Shown here: positions 6,886-11,927 of the stretch, in pieces | Layout: every line of letters starts with the position of its first letter | Numbering within the stretch: position 1 is the first letter of the stretch | DNA from: Pseudomonadota bacterium | GTDB lineage: Bacteria > Pseudomonadota > Gammaproteobacteria > Steroidobacterales > Steroidobacteraceae | NCBI GenBank assembly: GCA_018241455.1 | Contig: JAFEDW010000041.1 | Location: forward strand, 1 to 11,927 | Direction: 5' to 3' | DNA length: 11,927 nt | Translations under genes and position numbers: made by a program | Notes under the pieces: generated by a model | The model's database searches: none | What the model saw: the letters and a program-made list of their open reading frames with translations, nothing else | Told to the model about the DNA's origin: nothing

Positions 6886-8400
6886 ATGACCACCAACGCG
6901 CGTCCGACGCTGACGTTCTGGCAGATCTGGAACATGTGCTTTGGGTTCCTGGGCCTGCAGTTCGGCTTCGCGCTGCAGAACGCCAACGTCAGCCGCATCT
7001 TCCAGACACTCGGCGCGAGCCTCGATGCCATTCCGTCGCTGTGGATCGCCGCGCCGCTCACCGGCCTGCTGGTGCAGCCGATCATCGGCTACAGCTCCGA
7101 CCGCACCTGGACGCGGCTCGGCCGCCGCCGTCCGTATTTTCTGGTCGGCGCGCTGCTGGCGTCGATCGCGCTGCTCGCAATGCCGCGCTCGGGCGCGCTG
7201 TGGATCGCCGCCGGCCTGCTGTGGATGCTCGATGCCTCGATCAACATCTCGATGGAGCCGTTTCGCGCGTTCGTCGGCGACCAGCTGGGGCCGGCGCAGC
7301 GGCCCGCCGGCTATTCGATGCAGAGTTTCTTCATCGGCGTCGGGGCGGTCGTCGCGAGCGTGCTGCCGTGGTTGTTCACGCAACTGGGCGTCAGCAACCA
7401 CGGCACCGACGCAGCCGGCCATGCGATCGTGCCCGATACGCTGCGCTACTCATTCGATCTCGGCGCGCTGGTGCTGCTCGCGGCGGTCGGCTGGACGGTG
7501 CTGCGCACGCGCGAATATCCGCCGGAAACCTTGCACGCCTTCGACGACTCGGTACCCGACTCGTCTGACGATACGGCGACGGTCGCCGCGGTCGGCAACC
7601 AGCGGATCCTCGGCGCCGTGGCCTGGACGGCGGCGGGGCTGATCGCGGTCGGCGCGGTGGCCAGGTACCAGCTCGATCGGCAGCTGTACCTTGTCAGCGG
7701 CATGGCGCTGGCGTGGGGCCTGGCGCAGCTGGTGCACGCGAGGCTGCCGGGGCGCGGTTTCTTCGGCGCGATCATGGACGACCTCGAGAACATGCCGCGC
7801 ACGATGCGCCGACTGATCCCGGTGCAGTTCTTTTCCTGGCTGGCGCTGTTCTCGATGTGGCTCTACACGACGCCGGCGGTCACGCAGGTGCATTTCCACA
7901 GCAGCGATCCGGCCACCGCGGCCTACAACAACGGCGCCGACTGGGTCGGGTTCCTGTTCGGCGCCTACAACGGCTTCGCCGCGCTGGCCGCGATCGTCAT
8001 TCCGCCGATGGTGCGCAAGCTCGGCCTGCAGCGCAGCCACCTCGTCAACGTGTGGCTCGGCGGCGCCGGCTTGATCTCGATGGCGCTGATCCGCGATCCC
8101 CACTGGCTGATCGCCTCGATGGTCGGCGTCGGTTTCGCATGGGCTTCGATACTCTCGCTGCCCTATGCGCTGCTGTCGGACAGCCTGCCGGCGCGCAAGA
8201 TGGGCGTGTACATGGGCATCTTCAATTTCTTCATCGTGATCCCGCAGCTTGTGGCGGCTTCCGTCCTCGGCGCGTTGCTCAAGGCCGCGCTCGGTGGCCA
8301 GCCGATCGAAGTGCTGGTGCTCGGCGGCGCCTGCTTTCTTATCGCCGGCCTGCTGGCACTGCGTGTGCCGCTCCACACGAGCCGCGCACGACCAGCCTAG
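6886..8400 (+). CDS. MFS sugar porter, SLC45/GPH-like (probable maltose, sucrose or alpha-glucoside:cation symporter)
   Basis: This is a 504-residue inner-membrane protein. The first half carries IIGYSSDRTWTRLGRRRPYFLVG, the RxGRRRPY loop between membrane helices 2 and 3 that is characteristic of plant sucrose transporters and the SLC45/GPH relatives, including maltose porters of Caulobacter-type bacteria. About 14 hydrophobic stretches are visible. The extra pair (around ILGAVAWTAAGLIAVGAVA and LYLVSGMALAWGLAQLV) sits in the central region that is usually a cytoplasmic loop in 12-helix MFS proteins. Other MFS-like segments are SLPYALLSDSLPARKMGVYMGIFNF near the C-terminus. Its neighbours are two sugar-sensing regulators, malQ and an alpha-glucosidase, so uptake of a maltose-like substrate is the best inference; the exact sugar is not shown. 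The 3' end overlaps the convergent second LacI gene by 62 bases. Confidence 0.92.
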   Translation: MTTNARPTLTFWQIWNMCFGFLGLQFGFALQNANVSRIFQTLGASLDAIPSLWIAAPLTGLLVQPIIGYSSDRTWTRLGRRRPYFLVGALLASIALLAMPRSGALWIAAGLLWMLDASINISMEPFRAFVGDQLGPAQRPAGYSMQSFFIGVGAVVASVLPWLFTQLGVSNHGTDAAGHAIVPDTLRYSFDLGALVLLAAVGWTVLRTREYPPETLHAFDDSVPDSSDDTATVAAVGNQRILGAVAWTAAGLIAVGAVARYQLDRQLYLVSGMALAWGLAQLVHARLPGRGFFGAIMDDLENMPRTMRRLIPVQFFSWLALFSMWLYTTPAVTQVHFHSSDPATAAYNNGADWVGFLFGAYNGFAALAAIVIPPMVRKLGLQRSHLVNVWLGGAGLISMALIRDPHWLIASMVGVGFAWASILSLPYALLSDSLPARKMGVYMGIFNFFIVIPQLVAASVLGALLKAALGGQPIEVLVLGGACFLIAGLLALRVPLHTSRARPA

Positions 8401-9388
8401 TCGGCAGCACCGTGCCTTCGGCGTGCTCCTCGCGCACCAGGCGCAGCAGCGTCTCGACCAGCACCTCGCCGGCGCGGCGCGTGTCCTGCATGACGGTGGT
8501 CAGCGGCGGATTGGTCAGGCTCGCGGCCGGGATGTCATCGAATCCAACCACCGATACCTGCCCGGGCACGTCGATGTTGCGTTCCTTCAGCGCGCGCATC
8601 GCGCCGATCGCGATCAGGTCGCTGGCCGCGACAATCGCATCGAACGACACGCCGCGCGCGAGCAGCGTGGTCGCAGCGTCGTAACCGGACTGCTCGGTGC
8701 TGATCGCGTCGACCTGCGCGACCAGCTCGGCATTTCCGGCCGCGGCGCCGATCGCCTCGGTGCAGCCGCGATGGCGCTCGAGGAATTCAGGGTAGTGGTT
8801 CGATGCGTCGCCGAGGAACGCGAAGCGACGGCGGCCGAGCTTCAGCAGGTGACGCGCGGCGTCGTAGCCGCCGCGGAAATTATCGCAGCCGACCGACAGT
8901 CCCGGCTGGCCGGCCTGCACCGCGCCCCAGCGCACGAAGTGCGTGCCCTGGCTGACGAGCTGTTCGAGGCGCGACTGGTAGGCGAGGTAGTCGCCGTAGC
9001 CCAGCAAAATGATGCCGTCGGCCTTGCGGCTGTCCTCGTAGTCCTTGTGCCAGTCGTTCGACATCTGCTGGAACGAGATCAGCAGGTCGTAGCCGCGCAC
9101 CGCGCAGGCGCGCGTGATCGAGCCCAGCATCGTCAGGAAGAACGGGTTGATCTGCGATTCGTCCGGCGTCGGATCCTCGAACAGCAGCAGCGCCAGCGTG
9201 TGCGAATGCTGGAAGCGCAGGTTCGAGGCGTTCTTGTCGACCTTGTAGTGCAGCTGCTGCGCGATCGCCTCGATGCGCTTGCGCGTCTCGAGGCTGACCA
9301 TCGGGCTGCCGCGCAACGCGCGCGATACCGTCGGTTGCGAAACTCCCGCCAGGTAAGCGATGTCAAATGACGTGGGTTTGCCTTGCAT
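8339..9388 (-). CDS. LacI/GalR-family transcriptional regulator (second copy)
   Basis: The product is 349 residues. The helix-turn-helix is at residues 8-26 (FDIAYLAGVSQPTVSRALR), then comes the hinge-type segment NASNLRFQHSH and an effector domain ending with AASDLIAIGAMRAL, VPGQVSVVGFDDI and NPPLTTVMQD. It differs from the first regulator in the recognition helix (SQPTVSR against SASTVSR), so the two probably read different operators. ATG 9388 is chosen because the helix-turn-helix starts directly after it and AAGGGGGGA (9407-9399) lies 10 bases upstream; a longer frame from 9508 adds a non-family extension. The last 20 residues, including the family-typical RLVVRGS, are encoded antisense to the transporter's C-terminus. 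It is divergent from the small exported protein and near the alpha-glucosidase, so a maltose or alpha-glucoside regulator (MalR/AglR-like role) is inferred. Confidence 0.95.
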   Translation of the reverse strand: MQGKPTSFDIAYLAGVSQPTVSRALRGSPMVSLETRKRIEAIAQQLHYKVDKNASNLRFQHSHTLALLLFEDPTPDESQINPFFLTMLGSITRACAVRGYDLLISFQQMSNDWHKDYEDSRKADGIILLGYGDYLAYQSRLEQLVSQGTHFVRWGAVQAGQPGLSVGCDNFRGGYDAARHLLKLGRRRFAFLGDASNHYPEFLERHRGCTEAIGAAAGNAELVAQVDAISTEQSGYDAATTLLARGVSFDAIVAASDLIAIGAMRALKERNIDVPGQVSVVGFDDIPAASLTNPPLTTVMQDTRRAGEVLVETLLRLVREEHAEGTVLPTRLVVRGSCGAAHAVPAGRR

Positions 9389-9491
9389 ACCCCGTTGGTC
9401 CCCCCTTGGCAGGAATGATGCCACAGGGCCATCGGATGCACTAAGCGCTTGAATCAGCAGCGAATCAGGGCCACAAAGGAGCAGTGCTAAC
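9389..9491. promoter_or_regulatory. Divergent region between second LacI gene and the small exported protein
   Basis: This 103-base region holds Shine-Dalgarno sequences for both genes: AAGGGGGGA (9407-9399, minus strand) before the regulator, and AAAGGAG (9475-9481), 10 bases before ATG 9492. Between them lies the palindrome AAGCGCTT (9443-9450). I see no strong sigma-70 promoter; TTGAAT (9449-9454) is -35-like for the plus direction but lacks a good -10 at the right distance. Confidence 0.5.
9443..9450. promoter_or_regulatory. Candidate LacI-family operator core AAGCGCTT
   Basis: The perfect 8-base palindrome fits the AANCGNTT core, with the central CG, shared by many LacI/GalR operators. 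It is the only such match I noticed in an intergenic region of this window. Its centre lies about 58 bases upstream of the regulator start and 45 bases upstream of the exported-protein start. Binding by the adjacent regulator (autoregulation and control of the divergent gene) is inference. Confidence 0.45.
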
Positions 9492-10043
9492 ATGAAACGC
9501 ATGAACAACCGACATCATCTCGCCTGGCTGCTCGCGCTCGCGGCGGCAATGGTCGTGGCGACGACGGTGCAGGCGGCAGCGCAGGCGGCGACGGTCACGC
9601 TCGCGCCGGTGGCCATCAGCAAGCCGTTGCAGGCGGACCTCGCGAAGAAATACGGCGTCGATGAGGGCGCGGTGTTGACCGAGTCGGTTCGCAACCGGGT
9701 GGACCGCGAACTCAAGGCTGCCGGCGCGACGATTGCCGACGGCGCACCGGTGCGCATCGAGATGTCGATCGAAACCGCGACGCCGACGCATCCGACCCGC
9801 TGGCAGCTGCAGCAGAATCCCTCGCTCGACTACCTGCGCTCGGTATCGCGCGGCGGCGCGCGCCTGACCGCGGTGCTGCGCGGCGCGAACGGCCAGGAGC
9901 TCGAGCGCGTCGAATTCGACCGCTACGCGCCGACCTTGCATGAGGCGTCGATGTCGGGTGGCGCCTGGGGCGATGCCGACCGCGCGATCGAGGGATTCGC
10001 CACCCAGGTGGCCAAGGCCTGGCGGCGTCACGCCGCCGGCTAG
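9492..10043 (+). CDS. Exported protein of unknown function, 183 residues
   Basis: I do not recognise a family. The N-terminus has a basic start (MKRMNNRHH), a hydrophobic stretch LAWLLALAAAMVVATTV and an Ala-rich region with QAAAQA, a plausible signal peptidase I site around residues 28-33; there is no lipobox cysteine. The mature part, about 150 residues, is soluble in appearance, with no cysteine: an early KPLQADLAKKYGVDEGAV segment, a middle beta-rich part (PVRIEMSIETATP, LTAVLRGANGQELERVEFDRY) and a helical end (DADRAIEGFATQVAKAWRR). AAAGGAG (9475-9481) supports the ATG at 9492. It is divergent from the second LacI gene and shares its stop-codon bases with the convergent alpha-glucosidase. 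A periplasmic role is inferred from the signal peptide only; a link to sugar use rests on position alone. Confidence 0.8.
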   Translation: MKRMNNRHHLAWLLALAAAMVVATTVQAAAQAATVTLAPVAISKPLQADLAKKYGVDEGAVLTESVRNRVDRELKAAGATIADGAPVRIEMSIETATPTHPTRWQLQQNPSLDYLRSVSRGGARLTAVLRGANGQELERVEFDRYAPTLHEASMSGGAWGDADRAIEGFATQVAKAWRRHAAG

Positions 10044-11680
10044 GGCGCGAGTCGGCCGTAGTACACGCCGTGCGGCGGCAGCGTGAGCCGCGCGCCCGCG
10101 AGTTTTCCTTCCGGCAACCCGTGGCCTTCGACCGGCGTGCCGGCGAACACGCGCGGCAGGTCCACGGCGGCGTCCTGCGCCGACAGGTTGAAGGCCGCGA
10201 GCATGCGTTCGCCCTCGTGGTGGCGCGTGAACGCCAGCACCGTGTCGGTGGCGACGAGGAATTCGATGTCGCCCCACAGCAGCGCCGGATGTTGCTTGCG
10301 CCAGTGCATGAAGCGGCGGAAAGCGTGCAGCGTCGAACCGGAATCGCGCTCCTGCACCTCGACCGCGAGCGCGCTCTGCTCCGCGGGCACCGGCAGCCAC
10401 GGCGTGCCGCTGCTGAAGCCGCCGCGCGGCGTGGCGGTCCACGGTATCGGCGTGCGACAACCGTCGCGCCCCTTGAAGTTCGGCCAGAAGGCCTTGCCGT
10501 ACGGATCGCGCAACGATTCGAACGGTACGTCGGCTTCGCCGAGGCCGAGCTCCTCGCCCTGGTAGATGCACACCGCGCCGCGCAGCGAACACACGAGCGC
10601 AGTGAGTTGCGTCGCCAGGTGCCTGGGCGAGTTTGGCGAGCCCCAGCGCGTGACGACGCGCTGCACGTCGTGGTTCGAGATCGACCAGCACGGCCAGGCG
10701 TCGCGCGAGGCGGCGAGCGCGCCTTCGACCGTGGCGCGGATGTGCGCCGGGCTCCGTTCGCTGCTCAGCAGCTCGAAGCTGTAGCCCATGTGCAAGCGCC
10801 CCGGGCGCGTGTATTCGGCCATTGTGGCATTTGAATCCTCGGCGGAGATTTCACCGAGCGTCACCGCGCCGGGATGGCGGTCGACCATCGCACGCAGTTC
10901 CTCGATGAACGGCAGGTTCTCCGGCCGCGTGTTGTTGTACACGTGGTACTGGTACGCGTACGGATTGTCGGGCAGGAAGCCGCGGCCGGTGCGCTGCTCG
11001 ATCGGCTTGGGCGGATTGTTGCGCAGCTGCGGGTCGTGGAAACAGAAGTTGATCGCATCGAGCCGCACGCCATCGACGCCGCGCTCGAGCCAGAATTCCA
11101 GGTTGCCGAGCACCGCGCGCCGCACATCCGGATTGTGGAAATTGAGGTCCGGCTGCACGCTGAGGAAATTGTGCAGGTAGTACTGCGCGCGGCGCGGCTC
11201 CCATTTCCACGCGATGCCGCCGAAGATCGACAACCAATTGTTCGGTGGCCCGCCGTCCGGACGCGGATCGGCCCACACATACCAGTCGGCGCGCGGATTC
11301 GTGCGGTCGGCGCGGCTCTCGATGAACCACGGATGCTCGGCCGAGGTGTGGCTCAAGACCTGGTCGATCATCACCTTGAGGCCCAGCCCGTGCGCCCTGG
11401 CGAGCAGCCGGTCGAAGTCCTCGAGCGTGCCGAACAGCGGGTCGACCGCGCGATAGTCGGCGATGTCGTAGCCGAAATCGGCCATCGGCGACTTGAAGAA
11501 CGGTGAAATCCAGATCGCCTCGACTCCGAGGCTGGCGACGTAGTCGAGCCGGCTGATGATGCCCGGCAGGTCGCCGACTCCATCGCCGTTCGAATCGAGG
11601 AAGCTGCGCGGGTAGATCTGGTAGATCGTCGCGCCGTGCCACCAGAGGTGCGCGGGTTGTGCTGGCTTGTTGTTGTTCAA
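10040..11680 (-). CDS. Alpha-glucosidase, GH13_23-like (oligo-1,6-glucosidase/AglA type)
   Basis: The enzyme hydrolyses, or transfers from, non-reducing alpha-glucosidic ends of maltose-like oligosaccharides to yield glucose. The 546-residue product matches the 530-550 usual for this group. Seen in order: IYQIYPRSFLDSNGDGVGDL (19-38, with the calcium-loop-like DSNGDGVGD), IDQVLSHTS (105-113), the fifth region QPDLNF typical of the oligo-1,6-glucosidase branch, GVRLDAINF with nucleophile Asp208, GEISAED with acid/base Glu277, and SNHDVQR with Asp338. It closely resembles my memory of the Halomonas HaG and Xanthomonas alpha-glucosidases. No ATG or GTG lies close before the conserved WWHGATIYQ, so TTG 11680 is preferred, giving a normal N-terminus; the exact start is uncertain. 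No signal peptide is visible, so it is probably cytoplasmic, acting on sugars brought in by the nearby porter. Confidence 0.95.
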   Translation of the reverse strand: MNNNKPAQPAHLWWHGATIYQIYPRSFLDSNGDGVGDLPGIISRLDYVASLGVEAIWISPFFKSPMADFGYDIADYRAVDPLFGTLEDFDRLLARAHGLGLKVMIDQVLSHTSAEHPWFIESRADRTNPRADWYVWADPRPDGGPPNNWLSIFGGIAWKWEPRRAQYYLHNFLSVQPDLNFHNPDVRRAVLGNLEFWLERGVDGVRLDAINFCFHDPQLRNNPPKPIEQRTGRGFLPDNPYAYQYHVYNNTRPENLPFIEELRAMVDRHPGAVTLGEISAEDSNATMAEYTRPGRLHMGYSFELLSSERSPAHIRATVEGALAASRDAWPCWSISNHDVQRVVTRWGSPNSPRHLATQLTALVCSLRGAVCIYQGEELGLGEADVPFESLRDPYGKAFWPNFKGRDGCRTPIPWTATPRGGFSSGTPWLPVPAEQSALAVEVQERDSGSTLHAFRRFMHWRKQHPALLWGDIEFLVATDTVLAFTRHHEGERMLAAFNLSAQDAAVDLPRVFAGTPVEGHGLPEGKLAGARLTLPPHGVYYGRLAP

Positions 11681-11825
11681 GGCCGGTCCAGTCTCTCGTG
11701 CAGGAGCCAGCTTACCTGCTGCCGCCCCGGGTCTGGCAAGCGCGCATACGTATTCATTCGCGGCCGCGGTCGGGCAGCGACTATGGTCCCGATTGCATCC
11801 GAACGATACCAAAGGGGGACCGCAC
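11681..11825. promoter_or_regulatory. Divergent region between alpha-glucosidase and a second exported protein
   Basis: In this 145-base region, AAAGGGGG (11811-11818) is a good Shine-Dalgarno seven bases before ATG 11826. ATACGTAT (11746-11753) is a short CG-centred palindrome, and a single AAGCGC half-site-like sequence occurs at 11738-11743; neither matches the 9443 palindrome in full. TATGGT (11782-11787) is a weak -10-like hexamer. GAGAGA on the minus strand is a poor ribosome site for the TTG start. Confidence 0.4.
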
Positions 11826-11927
11826 ATGCGCGCCTATGCACGTCGCATCGTCCATGCATGGCTGGCGGCCGTTGTCGTGCTGGCGCCGGCGCTGGCCGCG
11901 GGCAACACCGCGGTCATCAAGCCCTCC
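11826..11927 (+). CDS. Exported protein, first 34 residues only (3' end outside window)
   Basis: The visible N-terminus is a classical signal peptide: a basic start (MRAYARR), a hydrophobic core (WLAAVVVLAPALAAG) and a likely cleavage after ALA before GNTAVIKPS. A strong Shine-Dalgarno (11811-11818) with seven-base spacing supports the ATG. The frame is open to the window edge. The mature part is too short to identify; given the neighbours, a secreted or periplasmic alpha-glucan enzyme is a guess. Confidence 0.75.
   Translation, partial: MRAYARRIVHAWLAAVVVLAPALAAGNTAVIKPS

Noticed and set aside
7450..8376. A 308-residue minus-strand frame inside the transporter gene
   Set aside because: His/Arg/Gln-rich shadow of the membrane-protein coding strand, with no domain.
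9389..9508. A 40-residue N-terminal extension of the second LacI-type regulator
   Set aside because: It would cover the operator-like palindrome and the opposite gene's start, and the family begins directly before the helix-turn-helix.
11746..11753. ATACGTAT palindrome as a second LacI operator
   Set aside because: It has the central CG but not the AANCGNTT core, and eight bases alone are too little to call it.
1..11927. CRISPR arrays, tRNA or rRNA genes, insertion sequences, phage genes
   Set aside because: No repeat-spacer pattern, cloverleaf, transposase or terminal repeats were seen on reading both strands.

Overview
The window looks like a chromosomal segment of a high-GC (by eye about two-thirds G+C) Gram-negative proteobacterium. 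GlgC, the GH13_23-type alpha-glucosidase and the SLC45-type sugar porter together suggest a gammaproteobacterium near the Xanthomonadales or Nevskiales; this placement is inferred from remembered family resemblance, not from a search. The whole window is devoted to alpha-glucans: making glycogen, remodelling it, and taking up and splitting malto-oligosaccharides or other alpha-glucosides. I see no rRNA, tRNA, CRISPR, insertion sequence or phage signature, and no gene-free stretch longer than 145 bases.

Layout. (1) 1-1313, minus: the first 437 codons of glgB (glycogen branching enzyme), open at the window edge. (2) A 47-base divergent region, then a tight plus-strand unit: glgC (1361-2638), a GH57 alpha-glucan hydrolase/transferase (2635-4371), malQ (4368-5747) and a LacI-family regulator (5758-6798). 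The first two junctions are ATGA overlaps. (3) After 87 bases, an SLC45/GPH-like MFS sugar transporter (6886-8400, plus). (4) A second LacI-family regulator on the minus strand (8339-9388), whose 3' end overlaps the transporter's by 62 bases. (5) A 103-base divergent region with a perfect LacI-type core palindrome, then a small exported protein of unknown function (9492-10043, plus). (6) A GH13_23-like alpha-glucosidase on the minus strand (10040-11680); its stop codon and the small protein's stop share one CTAG. (7) A 145-base divergent region and the first 34 codons of another exported protein (11826 to the end, plus).

How they fit together. GlgC makes ADP-glucose for glycogen synthesis and GlgB adds branches; a glycogen synthase is not in this window. 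GH57 and MalQ cut and transfer alpha-1,4 chains and are translationally coupled to GlgC, so synthesis and remodelling are probably produced together. The MFS porter would import maltose-like sugars, the alpha-glucosidase would hydrolyse them, and the two LacI proteins would sense sugars and control import and degradation.

I did not find an unmistakably new system. The most notable points are a MalQ lacking about 45 residues that carry the known secondary glucan-binding site, a changed allosteric residue in GlgC, very compact divergent and convergent junctions, a LacI-type operator candidate, and an unrecognised exported protein embedded in the alpha-glucoside genes.
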